This document shows positions 1 to 10,360 of a stretch of DNA of 64,000 nucleotides, piece by piece. The position numbers and the translations under genes are program-made. The notes beneath the pieces are model-generated. The model made no database searches. It was not told the DNA's origin and saw nothing but the letters and a program-made list of their open reading frames with translations. Source of the stretch: Muricauda sp. SCSIO 65647 (lineage in GTDB: Bacteria > Bacteroidota > Bacteroidia > Flavobacteriales > Flavobacteriaceae); NCBI RefSeq assembly GCF_021534965.1, contig NZ_CP091037.1, forward strand, positions 1,714,501-1,778,500, given 5' to 3'. The first letter of the stretch is position 1; every line of letters begins with the position of its first letter.

Positions 1-1
1 T

Positions 2-3000
2 GAGGTTACAACCGATTTTTCCAACCTGACCGCGGGTAGTTATACTGTTAGGATCAGGGATGCGAACAACTGTGATATCAGTACGGTCGTTACCATCAAC
101 GAACCTGCCCAATTAATTGCAGAAGCACAACCAACACAGAATTACACCTGCACCCAAACCGGGGAAATCACTGTGGGCAGCGTGACCCCGACATCAGGTG
201 GCTCGGGTAGTTATCAATACAATATCAATGGAGGTGCTTGGACGCCCGCTACACCAGGGGGAACCACGTTCACCGGTTTGATCAACGGCACCTATACCAT
301 TCAGGTAAGGGACGCCAACGAACCATCGTGCTTTATCACACTCCCAGCCATAGTGATCGATCCACTACCGAATGAACCTTCATTGAGTTTCTCTGAGACC
401 TACAATTGTGACGGTACGGGAAATATTACCGTATTGCCCAACGATCCCGCTTATACGTATAGTTTGGATGCCGGACCCTTTCAGTCAAGCAATGTGTTCA
501 ACAATGTCGCGCCCGGCCTTCACACGGTGACCGTTGATTACGGTAACAACTGTACCACCCAAGCCAATGTTAACGTCGAAAGTGGTCATGCCTTTGAGGC
601 CAATATCACCGCCTTTTCAAACATCAGCTGTAACGCTGGCACGGATGGAAGCATCACCTTTGAGGTCGACAATTTTGGCACAGGAGGATTTGAATATAGT
701 TTCGACAATTTTACGACTGTCTTGGGGAGCTCGACCACCTCACCCATTACCCTCAATAATTTAAGTGCTGGTAACTATACACTGACCGTTAGGGATGTGG
801 ACAATCCGATTGCCGGATGTACCGTAACCTTAAACCAAACACTTAGTGAACCTACTCCGGTCGTTGCATCTGCTTCTTTGACCAGCCCCGCCACCTGTAC
901 CGATGGCGCCGTTATCACGGCTTCGGCCGCTGGCGGAACCCCATCGTATATCTATCAGCTTGAAGATGGCGTTGGTGGAATCATTGCAGGTTTCGATTTT
1001 GCGACCAATGGTAACAACACTGTATTCACAGGCCTCGCAGTGGGTGATTATATTGTTAGAGTGCGTGATGCCAACAACTGTGAAGACCCCATAGATACGG
1101 CGATTACCGTTACATCTGCCAATGGAATCACTTTTACTTCCGCTCCGACCGCTTGTTACAGCGGCAACAATGATGGAACCATACAGGTAGACGTAACCGC
1201 TGGTAATGGTGATTATCAATTTAGTTTAGATGGTGGCCCATGGATAACCCCAACCCCTTCAACGGCAACTACCCATACCTTTACGAATCTTGCCGCTGGC
1301 ACCTACACCATTGATGTAAGGGACGGTTTTGGCTGTATAGGTGTGCAACAAACGGTGACCATCAATCCACAATTGATAGCTGACGCCGTATTGACAAACG
1401 ACTTGACCTGTTTGGTCGATGCCACGGTGACCATCAATGCTTCGGGCGGATCCGGAACGTATTCATATGAATGGTCAAATGATGGGGGCACCAACTATTT
1501 CACTACTAATTTTACCGGTAACGTGTTCACGACCAATACTTTCGGCACCTTTATTTTCAGGGTGACCGATACCACCGCCCCAACAGCTTGTACGGCGGTT
1601 TCCAATTCGGTAACGATTACCGAGGCACAGACACCCGTAATAACCTCTGTTACGCCCACCCATATTCTTTGTAACGGTGAAAGTACGGGAGTTTTAGATG
1701 TTGTAATCGATACTTCGGTAGGAAATCCTCCATACGTCATCAATGTTGTGGAGACCAGCGGTCCGACCAACTACGGAACCCAGACATCGGGTCTTCCCGC
1801 AGGTAACTATGAGGTGACCATCACCGACGACAAAGGCTGTGTCTCAATACCATTCCCGGTCACCATTACAGAGCCCAATGCCATAACCTACGATATCAAT
1901 CTTCAACCCATTACCTGTGATGCGATGGGCGGGGGCACAACCCCAGGATCCATCACAGTGGAAAACCTAGCGGGTGGAACAGCTGAATATACCTATTACC
2001 TCACCGGTAACAATGGCCATTCAGACACATATACTACCACAGCTGGTGGAGAGGATCACACCTTTGGAATTTTGGAATTCGGAATCTATGAAGTCGATGT
2101 CATCGATGCGAACGGTTGTTCAGTGGTGACGACCAATATTATCGCTTCGCCACCAGATGATCTCGATATCGATGTTTCAGCGGTTACTGCTAGCTGTGCA
2201 GCTGGTGGAACGGCAATAGTTTCTGTCTCTTCAACAGCGCTGGGCAGTGGCAGCTATCAGTTTGCCATTTTAGAAACCTATTCTGCGCCTTACTCATCAA
2301 CATACATTGGGCCAGATGTGCCCGGTGGTGATACGGCCACTTTTACCGGCCTTGTGCCCGGTATCACCTATACCTTCGTGGTATACGATACCGTGACCAA
2401 TTGTTATTACTTTGAATCAGCGGCCGCTCCCATCAATTCGCCCTCGAACATGACGGTCACTTCTTTGGTAGAGGCCAATGTAACCTGTACTGGGGCAAAC
2501 GACGGAAATGTGACCTTTACATTTGACCATTTCGATGTTCTGGCGACCGATGTTTCCTATGAAATTTTCAATGCTCAGTCAAACCTGACAACAGGTGTTA
2601 CGGGCACGACTGCCGTAAATCCACCAGCAGGTCCAGTAACGGTTTCAAATTTGGGGCCCTTGGCTCCAGGGGTATATTTTGTACTACTACGGGAAGTTGG
2701 CGGTCCTTTTGATGGTTGTACTATCGGGTCACCTGATTTCACAATTGATGAGTCGACCAATGCCTTATCTGTAACCGCCACCTCGACCAACGCAAGTGAC
2801 TGTAGCGCCGATGGTACGATTTCAGCTGTGGCTCAATTCGGCACTGCTCCTTATCTCTTTCAACTTGAGGCATTTGGAAATCCTGTTCCTACCCCTGCCA
2901 CATGGACAGGCACAAGCACCAATGGTGTCTTCACTGGTTTGGCCAATGGCAATTATACTGTTTATGCGCGTGATGCTTATGATTGTATTCAGCCATTTGA

Positions 3001-6000
3001 TATCACTGTCGGGCTAGATCCAAGACCTGAAATAACCATAGCGGTTGTCGATGAATGTGCTGATGAAGGAACCTTCGAGGTGCTCGTGACCTTGACCAAC
3101 CCGGGTGTGGCCTCTGCACCTTTTCAATTGAGCGTAAATGGTGGGCCAAGCCAAAATATCACCTTCAATGGAAGCAACCAATATACCGTAACCGGACTCA
3201 GCTCTGGCTTAGGCCAAACTATTTCGGTAACCGACTTGAACGGTTGTTCTGATATAGACCCCTTTGACATTCACCCACCCTTACAGTTCAACGCCTATGT
3301 TTCTACATTGCTTGACTGTGAAGTGGCCCCTGCCGATAATGCAGAAATCACTATTGATGTTACCGCTGGCTCAGGAAATTATGATTACGAAATTGACGGG
3401 CCGGGTGCAGTAGATCAAGCAAGAACCGCTATGGGCGGAAACACAATAACATGGACCGGTGCAAGTGTTGCCGGATCTTACACGGTTACCGTTTATGACA
3501 CCAGCACTTCGGTTCCCAACTGCTGGGGCAGTTTTGTCGTGGATGTGCCCCCAGTGGTGACCCCCAATATAAGTATAGATGCCTTTACAGATGTCACCTG
3601 TAATGGCGACGATGATGGCACAATCACCGTATCGAGTACCGATGTGGGCATAGGGCCCTATACCTACGAGATCATTTCTGGCCCGGGCAGCAGTGCGGTA
3701 TTCCCCATTGCGCCCACCAGCAGTAGTGCAACCTCGGCCACCTTTACGGGCCTTGAGGGCACTCTAGCGGGCATCACCTATACCATAAGGGTAACCGCCG
3801 CCAATAGTTGTACCGATCAAACCACACAAGTAATCGAACAGCCAGATGTTATCACCGTGCCCGCTCCGGCAGTGGTCGAATTTGGCTGTACGACCGGCAA
3901 TAACCTAAATTATGCCACCATTACCGTTGATGACCTGGCCATTACGGGCGGCAGTGGCACCTATGTGACCTATGAATTCATAGAGGAAGATGACCCCAAT
4001 ACCGTTCCTGTTGAAGCGCCGGTAGTTGTACAAACAAGCGGCAACCCTGTTTACATTGAAACAGACCCAGCAGGTGGCGTTTATACCATCAATGTTTACG
4101 ATGACAACGGTTGTCAGGGCAGCACTACCGCTACCATACAGCCATATGATGAACTGCTTTCGGCAACGGCCGCGATTACCAATCCGTTGAGCTGTAGCCC
4201 AGGTAGCGATGGTGAGATCACCATCACGGTGACTTCGACCAACAGTGATCCAACACGTTTCGAATACAGCATCGACAACGGGGCCACATGGCAGAACACC
4301 GGTACCCATACCAATCCTGAAATCTTTACCGGATTATCGGCCGGCACCCATAATTTCTTGATACACCATATCGATACGGGCTGTATGATCACTGCCTCTG
4401 AAACGATTGCCGATCCGAATACCTTTACCATCGATGCAAATGTGCTCAATGATGTCATCTGCTTCGGAACACAAAGCGGGCAGGTTACCTTCGAATTGAT
4501 CGATGCCACGTATTCAGGGCCTATCGATTGGGAAATATTCGACACCAATGGAACCCCCGCCAATACCCTTGATGATACTTCAGTAATGACCGGTTCGTTT
4601 GCCACTAATGGCCCAACCGCGCCTATTTCACTCTTTGCAGGTGATTACTATGTGGAAGTTACCCAAACAAACTTCCCCCAGTGTGCCGCCACCGAACCCT
4701 TTGCCATTGCGGGGCCCCCAGCTGATATCACAGGGGCAAAACAAGTTACCGACATTACCTGTGCCGGAAATGATGGGGCCATTGAAATCATCAATGCCGC
4801 AGGTGGTTGGGGCAATTACAGTTATTATGTGAGCACGACCCCAAATCCTGATCCAAACGATCCATTGAATTATGTAGCCACTCCATTGTTTGAAAATCTT
4901 GGCCCTGGCACATATGAAATTTGGATAATCGATCAGAACGGATGTCCACATCAGCTTCTTGATGAAACATTGGCTGACCCAGTGCCCATAACGGCCACAT
5001 TATCCATAACCAATCCGAATTGTACAAACATAGAAGGTGCAATCGAAGTTAGCAATCCGGTCGGGGGCCAAGGAAGCAACTACAGTTTCCAACTGGTTCG
5101 AAACGGTTCAAACGTAGGGTCTCCACAAACTTCCAGAACGTTCAATAATCTGGGTGCGGGCACCTATGAGGTCATCGTGAGCGATCAATGGAGCTGTACG
5201 TTGACGACCAACGCCGTAGTGCTGTACGATGAAATTGTTCCGTCGGCAACGGTCGACAAGCCCATCGATTGTACAGTTGATCCAGGGGGCCATGTGACCA
5301 TAACGCAGACGGGTGGTTCAGGTGTTTTTGATTACGCCGTGACCTTTCCTGATAGCTCAACACCGTTGCCCGACGTATTGGCCAGTGCTTCGGCCACGTT
5401 CACCGACCTGACCATGCCCGGCAGCTATACCTTCACCATAACCGATACCGCAACGGGGCACGTATGTGTAAAAACGATCGCAGTGCTTTTAGATGACAGG
5501 GTCGATCCGATATTGCTAGATGCCACCATCACCCACGTGAGCTGTAACGGTGGTTCTGATGGAAGCATTTTGGCTAACCTTGACCCCGCGACAGACGACA
5601 ATCCGCCCTATCAATATGAACTGATCGGTTTGGCCGGGGCGCCCAGTAGGCCCCTACAGAACAGTCCATTGTTTACTGGCCTGCCCGCGGGCGACTATGA
5701 CGTACGGGTAGTTTCGTCAAGAGGCTGTGAAGATATCAAAACAGAAACGATCACAGAGCCAAATGCCTTGGCCGCCTCAGCTGTGGCCACGCCTTTTGCG
5801 TGTGCGCTAGACAATACGGTCAACACTTCGACGGTCACCATCACTGCAACAGACGGCACAGCGCCTTACCTGTACAGTATTGACGGGGTCAACTTCCAAA
5901 CAGGAAATACCTTTGAAATAATTGACAATGGCGCCGTACAGAATATCAATTTCTTTGTGGCCGATGCCAATGGTTGTCCATTCACCGATAGCATAACCAT

Positions 6001-8815
6001 TCAACCGCTGAACACCTTTACAGCGGCTGTTTCCCTAGACTTGGGCATTTCTTGTGCCAATGATGAGCGCGTTACCATAACGGTGACCGAAAGCATTCCT
6101 GGCGATGTCTATACTATCGATTTGCTTCCTGTGGGCAATCCAACAGGTACTTTGGTGGGCAATACGAACACTACGGCAACATTCGATATTTCATTGCCCG
6201 GCAGCTATACGTTCAGGGCGACCAATACGACAACGGGCTGTTATGTAGATACGGCTCCGTACACCATTGCGCCATATGACTTGATCGATGTGTTGGCAAC
6301 AGCCACAGCGCCTGCCGTATGTTTTGGCGGAGCGGGCACATTGGAAATCGATATTTCGGGTTATTCGGGCACCTACGACTATGAAGTGTTCAGGTCAGAT
6401 AACACCTCTACGGGAATAACAGGTAGCGGCAACACTGCCACCAACCCGCTTTCGATTACCGACCCGGCACTTATCGGCGGAAATTACTACGTCAGGGTAA
6501 CTGAAACAGGAAACCCATTATGTGTAGAGGATTCAAACGTTATCACCATTGTCTCGCCCGACATGCCCTTGGATGCCACACCAGTACAGGTCGCCAATGT
6601 GGCCTGTACCAATGACCAAGGTGAAATCGAGGTCAGTCCGACCGGTGGTTATGCGCCTTACGATATTGTGGTGACAAATACGATTACTTTACAAGTCGTC
6701 TATACCGTAAATGATGTGGTTAGCCAAGTGGTCACCGGATTATCTGCCGGAAACTATGATATTCAGATTACCGATGATGCGGGCTGTAGCATCAACAGGC
6801 CGTTGAACCTGACCCAACCGTTGCCGATAACGGCGGGTATCGATGCCACCCCGACCTCTTTGGCCTGTTATGGTGACACCAATGCCACGGTGACCGCCAT
6901 CAATGTCATCAATGGAGAAGGAATTTACCAATACCAATTGAATACGTATGATGCTGCGGGTACTGCAATAACCTTCACCAGTGGCCCTCAGAGCAGCCCC
7001 GTGTTCAACAACTTGGGTGCTGGCATTTATAGCATTACTGTTTCTGATGGGTGGAATTGTGGTGTAGAAACCACTCAGGTTGCGATTACCGAACCGACTG
7101 AGGTAGAGGCCTCATTGATTCAATTGAGCCCATTGACCTGTAACAATCAGGCACAAATCGAATTGACCGCTTCTGGGGGTTCGGGGCCCTATCAGTTCAG
7201 CACTGATGGCAGTGCCTACTCACCAATGAGCGGAGGCAATACACATACATTCAGCGTAAATGCGGGTGTCTACCAATATTATGTGCGTGATGCTTTTGGC
7301 TGTGAAGCCATGATCTCAAACCAAGTGAGCGTTGATGCGGTGCCGCCATTGATGATCGATATCGATCATTCGGCCGCCATGATCAACTGTGCCGGCGAGG
7401 CCTCGGCAACCATCGTCGCCAATGCAACGGGCGGACTCGGAAATTATAGTTACGAGCTCTTTTCTGATGCGGCTTTGACAAACTTAGTGGGAGGACCACA
7501 AAACAACGATACGTTCAGCGGATTGCCTGCCGGAAATTATTACGTGCGGGTTACCAGCCAAGACTGTATAGCGGTTGAGGCCGTATCACCAATTGTAGAT
7601 CCCGTACCGTTACAAATTGATAGGGAAGAATTTACCGATGTTACCTGTTCGGGAGAAGAAGATGGCACAATAACTGTCGAAGTGTCGGGTGGAACAGGGC
7701 AGATTCTGTATGCCATCACGCCTAATTTGAACCAATTCGATACGGTGAACGTGTTCACCGATCTAGCACCTGGCGTCTACGATGTGATCGCACAAGACGA
7801 GAACGGTTGTTTCATTCCGTTCCAGTTTACGATAGCAGAGCCCACCCCTGTTTCTGTAACCGCAACGAACGTATTACACGAGGTTTGTGCAGGAAGTGAA
7901 GACGGCTCCATAGAAATTGCCATTTCAGGGGGTACCGCACCCTATAGGGCCAGCCTTAACTCGAACAATGATGCAGATTTTGTCGATGGGCAAACCCTGT
8001 TCAGCAATTTGCCTGCGGGCAACCATGTGATCTTTGTCAGAGATGCCCAAGATTGTGATGCCAATATCATTGTTGAAATCAATCCGGGTGTAAACCTGAA
8101 CGCCATGGTCGTTCCAATTTACGAATGCTCGGGCAATATACCCGACAACCGTATTGAAGTGTTGCTTGAAGACGCCTCTGTCTCGGCAGATGTGCTGTAT
8201 GCGTTGGATTCGACCGATCCCGCAGATATGCAATTGGCACCTGATTTCACCAACATGACGCCCGGAGGCCATTATTTGGCCATTGCGCACTCAAATGGTT
8301 GTATCAACACCGTTGATTTTGAAATCATCGGTTTCGAGCCACTGACCTTGTCTTTGCAACAGGGCAATATCAACGAAATTGTCGCTGAGGCACAAGGTGG
8401 ACTGGAAGACTATACTTTCTACTTCGGCGATGTCAACAATGGAACCGATAATTCTTTTTATATCAATCGAACAGATACGTATACCGTAACAGTGGTCGAT
8501 CAGAACGGCTGTGAAATGTCGGCCGAGATATTTATGGAATTTATCGATATCGAAATACCGAACTACTTCACACCAGATGGTGATGGGGTAAACGATTATT
8601 GGCTTCCTGACAATCTAGAGGCTTTCCCCAACGCACTAATGATCATTTTCGATCGTTATGGTAGAGAGCTCTATAGGATGCGTTACGGGGACACTGGATG
8701 GAATGGAATGTATCAGAATTCTAACCTTCCTACCGGTGATTACTGGTATGTCATCAAACTTCAGGGAGAGAATGATGATAGGGAGTTAGTAGGACATTTT
8801 ACCCTGTATAGATGA
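2..8815 (+). CDS. SprB-like giant repeat adhesin, gliding/T9SS C-terminal sorting domain (5' end outside window)
   Basis: The frame is open from the first bases of the window, so the gene starts further left; about 2,937 codons are visible. The protein is a long array of SprB-type repeats of roughly 70-100 residues. Each begins with a Cys-Asn/Thr-Gly...DG(S/T)I element, has a GG..Y.YS core and ends F..L..G.Y...V.D..GC. The last ~90 residues form a CHU_C/type B sorting domain beginning PNYFTPDGDGVNDYW, the signal for type IX secretion in Bacteroidota. Family knowledge: SprB is a mobile cell-surface adhesin in gliding and is followed by SprF, a PorP-like protein; here the next gene is exactly that, 26 nt downstream. 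Surface location and adhesion are therefore inferred. No frameshift is seen. Alternative: a non-gliding T9SS-secreted adhesin of the same architecture. Confidence 0.92.
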   Translation, partial: EVTTDFSNLTAGSYTVRIRDANNCDISTVVTINEPAQLIAEAQPTQNYTCTQTGEITVGSVTPTSGGSGSYQYNINGGAWTPATPGGTTFTGLINGTYTIQVRDANEPSCFITLPAIVIDPLPNEPSLSFSETYNCDGTGNITVLPNDPAYTYSLDAGPFQSSNVFNNVAPGLHTVTVDYGNNCTTQANVNVESGHAFEANITAFSNISCNAGTDGSITFEVDNFGTGGFEYSFDNFTTVLGSSTTSPITLNNLSAGNYTLTVRDVDNPIAGCTVTLNQTLSEPTPVVASASLTSPATCTDGAVITASAAGGTPSYIYQLEDGVGGIIAGFDFATNGNNTVFTGLAVGDYIVRVRDANNCEDPIDTAITVTSANGITFTSAPTACYSGNNDGTIQVDVTAGNGDYQFSLDGGPWITPTPSTATTHTFTNLAAGTYTIDVRDGFGCIGVQQTVTINPQLIADAVLTNDLTCLVDATVTINASGGSGTYSYEWSNDGGTNYFTTNFTGNVFTTNTFGTFIFRVTDTTAPTACTAVSNSVTITEAQTPVITSVTPTHILCNGESTGVLDVVIDTSVGNPPYVINVVETSGPTNYGTQTSGLPAGNYEVTITDDKGCVSIPFPVTITEPNAITYDINLQPITCDAMGGGTTPGSITVENLAGGTAEYTYYLTGNNGHSDTYTTTAGGEDHTFGILEFGIYEVDVIDANGCSVVTTNIIASPPDDLDIDVSAVTASCAAGGTAIVSVSSTALGSGSYQFAILETYSAPYSSTYIGPDVPGGDTATFTGLVPGITYTFVVYDTVTNCYYFESAAAPINSPSNMTVTSLVEANVTCTGANDGNVTFTFDHFDVLATDVSYEIFNAQSNLTTGVTGTTAVNPPAGPVTVSNLGPLAPGVYFVLLREVGGPFDGCTIGSPDFTIDESTNALSVTATSTNASDCSADGTISAVAQFGTAPYLFQLEAFGNPVPTPATWTGTSTNGVFTGLANGNYTVYARDAYDCIQPFDITVGLDPRPEITIAVVDECADEGTFEVLVTLTNPGVASAPFQLSVNGGPSQNITFNGSNQYTVTGLSSGLGQTISVTDLNGCSDIDPFDIHPPLQFNAYVSTLLDCEVAPADNAEITIDVTAGSGNYDYEIDGPGAVDQARTAMGGNTITWTGASVAGSYTVTVYDTSTSVPNCWGSFVVDVPPVVTPNISIDAFTDVTCNGDDDGTITVSSTDVGIGPYTYEIISGPGSSAVFPIAPTSSSATSATFTGLEGTLAGITYTIRVTAANSCTDQTTQVIEQPDVITVPAPAVVEFGCTTGNNLNYATITVDDLAITGGSGTYVTYEFIEEDDPNTVPVEAPVVVQTSGNPVYIETDPAGGVYTINVYDDNGCQGSTTATIQPYDELLSATAAITNPLSCSPGSDGEITITVTSTNSDPTRFEYSIDNGATWQNTGTHTNPEIFTGLSAGTHNFLIHHIDTGCMITASETIADPNTFTIDANVLNDVICFGTQSGQVTFELIDATYSGPIDWEIFDTNGTPANTLDDTSVMTGSFATNGPTAPISLFAGDYYVEVTQTNFPQCAATEPFAIAGPPADITGAKQVTDITCAGNDGAIEIINAAGGWGNYSYYVSTTPNPDPNDPLNYVATPLFENLGPGTYEIWIIDQNGCPHQLLDETLADPVPITATLSITNPNCTNIEGAIEVSNPVGGQGSNYSFQLVRNGSNVGSPQTSRTFNNLGAGTYEVIVSDQWSCTLTTNAVVLYDEIVPSATVDKPIDCTVDPGGHVTITQTGGSGVFDYAVTFPDSSTPLPDVLASASATFTDLTMPGSYTFTITDTATGHVCVKTIAVLLDDRVDPILLDATITHVSCNGGSDGSILANLDPATDDNPPYQYELIGLAGAPSRPLQNSPLFTGLPAGDYDVRVVSSRGCEDIKTETITEPNALAASAVATPFACALDNTVNTSTVTITATDGTAPYLYSIDGVNFQTGNTFEIIDNGAVQNINFFVADANGCPFTDSITIQPLNTFTAAVSLDLGISCANDERVTITVTESIPGDVYTIDLLPVGNPTGTLVGNTNTTATFDISLPGSYTFRATNTTTGCYVDTAPYTIAPYDLIDVLATATAPAVCFGGAGTLEIDISGYSGTYDYEVFRSDNTSTGITGSGNTATNPLSITDPALIGGNYYVRVTETGNPLCVEDSNVITIVSPDMPLDATPVQVANVACTNDQGEIEVSPTGGYAPYDIVVTNTITLQVVYTVNDVVSQVVTGLSAGNYDIQITDDAGCSINRPLNLTQPLPITAGIDATPTSLACYGDTNATVTAINVINGEGIYQYQLNTYDAAGTAITFTSGPQSSPVFNNLGAGIYSITVSDGWNCGVETTQVAITEPTEVEASLIQLSPLTCNNQAQIELTASGGSGPYQFSTDGSAYSPMSGGNTHTFSVNAGVYQYYVRDAFGCEAMISNQVSVDAVPPLMIDIDHSAAMINCAGEASATIVANATGGLGNYSYELFSDAALTNLVGGPQNNDTFSGLPAGNYYVRVTSQDCIAVEAVSPIVDPVPLQIDREEFTDVTCSGEEDGTITVEVSGGTGQILYAITPNLNQFDTVNVFTDLAPGVYDVIAQDENGCFIPFQFTIAEPTPVSVTATNVLHEVCAGSEDGSIEIAISGGTAPYRASLNSNNDADFVDGQTLFSNLPAGNHVIFVRDAQDCDANIIVEINPGVNLNAMVVPIYECSGNIPDNRIEVLLEDASVSADVLYALDSTDPADMQLAPDFTNMTPGGHYLAIAHSNGCINTVDFEIIGFEPLTLSLQQGNINEIVAEAQGGLEDYTFYFGDVNNGTDNSFYINRTDTYTVTVVDQNGCEMSAEIFMEFIDIEIPNYFTPDGDGVNDYWLPDNLEAFPNALMIIFDRYGRELYRMRYGDTGWNGMYQNSNLPTGDYWYVIKLQGENDDRELVGHFTLYR

Positions 8816-8841
8816 TAACGAAGAACGTAACCTAAAGAAAC

Positions 8842-9804
8842 ATGTTTAAGAGAACCCAAATCTTAATAGCAGTACTTTTTGCTGCAATAGGGGTGCAGGC
8901 GCAAGAGCTGACCCTTCCACAGCATTCGCAGTACAATGCCGATAATCCCTTTTTGATTTCGCCGGTATACGCGGGAATTGGAGACCATATCAAAGTTCGC
9001 TTGAATGGGTTGACCCAATGGGTGGGCATTGAGGATGCCCCCGATACCCAAACTGCCGCTGCCGATGCACGAATCGGAGATCGCTCAGGTCTAGGTATGT
9101 TTCTTTACAATGATAGTAACGGATATACCAAACAACGCGGTGCAAGGGTTTCGTTCGCCCACCATTTGACCTTAGACCGATATGAGGACGAATTTCTTTC
9201 TCTTGGAATATCATACAATTTCAACCAGTTCAGAATCGATGTCAACAACTTCATTCCTGAAAACGGTCAGGTCATCACAGATGATCGGGCCACCACCAAC
9301 CATAATTTCGATGTTGGGGTACTTTATAGGAAAGATAGGTTCTTTCTTACCTTAAACGCTGTAAATCTTCTTCCCAAGAATTTAGATAGTTTTGGGGTCA
9401 ACCAGGTCTTTGAGCCCAATACGCTAAGAAACTATTTTGCCTATGTAGGCTACAGCTTTATGAAAAATAAGAACAGTAAACTTGAAATAGAGCCTTCGGT
9501 TTTCTTTCAGTGGTTCGAAAGTGATAATCGTTCCGTTACCGATCTCAATGCCAAGTTTCGGTTTCATGATTTTGAGGACTATTACTATGTCGGCGCCACC
9601 TACCGCTTCTTGAACGATCCGGATCAGCCCCTGACACCCCTTTATCTATCACCTATGGCCGGCTTGAAAAAAAGTAATTTTTATTTCGGTTACTCATACC
9701 AAATCTTGACCAATGAAATTGCCGGTTTCAACATAGGCACACATGTAGTGACCGTAGGCATGGATCTGTTTCAAGGTATCAGTAACTGCCGTTGCACCTA
9801 TTAA
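8842..9804 (+). CDS. PorP/SprF family type IX secretion membrane protein
   Basis: A 320-residue protein with a signal peptide (MFKRTQILIAVLFAAIGVQAQ) and the family start LTLPQHSQYNADNPFLISPVYAGIG, followed by predicted beta-strands typical of PorP/SprF outer-membrane proteins; the last residues are SNCRCTY. In gliding flavobacteria SprF is needed for export or anchoring of SprB, and in others PorP-like proteins serve single T9SS substrates. The gene lies 26 nt behind the giant adhesin on the same strand, so it is probably its dedicated partner and co-transcribed. Alternative: a PorP paralogue with a broader T9SS role; the genomic pairing argues against that. Confidence 0.9.
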   Translation: MFKRTQILIAVLFAAIGVQAQELTLPQHSQYNADNPFLISPVYAGIGDHIKVRLNGLTQWVGIEDAPDTQTAAADARIGDRSGLGMFLYNDSNGYTKQRGARVSFAHHLTLDRYEDEFLSLGISYNFNQFRIDVNNFIPENGQVITDDRATTNHNFDVGVLYRKDRFFLTLNAVNLLPKNLDSFGVNQVFEPNTLRNYFAYVGYSFMKNKNSKLEIEPSVFFQWFESDNRSVTDLNAKFRFHDFEDYYYVGATYRFLNDPDQPLTPLYLSPMAGLKKSNFYFGYSYQILTNEIAGFNIGTHVVTVGMDLFQGISNCRCTY

Positions 9805-9822
9805 AGTTTGCAGACTTTGACG

Positions 9823-9830
9823 TAATTTTG
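9823..9830 (+). promoter_or_regulatory. Bacteroidota -7 element upstream of folB
   Basis: TAATTTTG matches the Bacteroidota primary sigma -7 consensus TAnnTTTG and lies 17 nt before the folB ATG, giving a very short leader. No clear -33 TTTG at the usual spacing was found. Confidence 0.5.
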
Positions 9831-9847
9831 CCCTTTTGTAAGCACAA

Positions 9848-10207
9848 ATGGGGAAAATCAAGCTCAACAATATACGTATACACGCCAATCATGGGTGTTT
9901 AAAGGAAGAGGCCATCATCGGCAGTGATTATCGTGTCGATCTGGAAGTACATGCCGATTTGTCGGTTCCCGCCAAATCCGACAGGCTTTCAGAAACGGTT
10001 GATTACGTACACCTGAATAACATAGTCAAAGAAGAGATGGCCATAAAATCACATCTTTTAGAGCACGTCTCCAAACGGATCCTGAACCGTATAATGAATG
10101 AACTGGCATTGGTCTCGAGTGCCGAGGTGACCGTGTCGAAGATAAATCCACCTTTGGGGGGTGATGTTGAAAGTGTATCGGTCGCCATGCGTTTGAGCAG
10201 GGACTAA
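9848..10207 (+). CDS. folB: Dihydroneopterin aldolase
   Basis: A 119-residue protein, the usual size for FolB, which converts 7,8-dihydroneopterin to 6-hydroxymethyl-dihydropterin and glycolaldehyde in cytosolic tetrahydrofolate synthesis. Family features seen: N-terminal IKLNNIRIHANHGCLKEE (G-x-x-x-E substrate region), a central ETVDYVHL segment and the C-terminal strand VTVSKINPPLGGDVESVSV with the conserved K-x-x-PP. It sits between the T9SS gene pair and tRNA-Cys with its own promoter-like box, so it is probably monocistronic. Confidence 0.93.
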   Translation: MGKIKLNNIRIHANHGCLKEEAIIGSDYRVDLEVHADLSVPAKSDRLSETVDYVHLNNIVKEEMAIKSHLLEHVSKRILNRIMNELALVSSAEVTVSKINPPLGGDVESVSVAMRLSRD

Positions 10208-10212
10208 CTTTG

Positions 10213-10244
10213 TTTTGACAAGCCCAAAAAGAGTACTAAATTTG
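10213..10244 (+). promoter_or_regulatory. Promoter of tRNA-Cys
   Basis: TTTTG at 10213-10217 and TAAATTTG at 10237-10244, separated by 19 nt, match the Bacteroidota promoter consensus (-33 TTTG, -7 TAnnTTTG). The tRNA starts 12 nt after the -7 box. Confidence 0.7.
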
Positions 10245-10255
10245 CAGCGGTAAAA

Positions 10256-10329
10256 GGCATCGTGGCCGAGTGGCTAGGCACAGCTCTGCAAAAGCTTGTA
10301 CAGCGGTTCGAATCCGCTCGATGCCTCCA
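10256..10329 (+). tRNA. tRNA-Cys (anticodon GCA)
   Basis: Acceptor stem GGCATCG/CGATGCC, D arm GCC...GGC, anticodon loop CTGCAAA with GCA in the wobble-to-third positions, T arm AGCGG-TTCGAAT-CCGCT, discriminator T and an encoded CCA (10327-10329). It is flanked by a consensus promoter and an intrinsic terminator, so it forms a single-gene unit. Confidence 0.95.
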
Positions 10330-10360
10330 AAACCCGTCTGAATCAGACGGGTTTTTCTTT
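10329..10360 (+). terminator. Intrinsic terminator, probably bidirectional
   Basis: The arms AAAACCCGTCTGA (10329-10341) and TCAGACGGGTTTT (10343-10355) form a near-perfect 13-bp hairpin followed by a T-rich tract on the plus strand and an A/T-rich flank on the minus strand. It terminates tRNA-Cys. It also contains the stop codon (10343-10345) of the convergent methyltransferase-like gene, so it probably serves both directions. Confidence 0.85.

Noticed and set aside
830-1219. Antisense frames under the adhesin and other large genes
   Set aside because: They overlap well-supported genes completely and have no recognisable domains.
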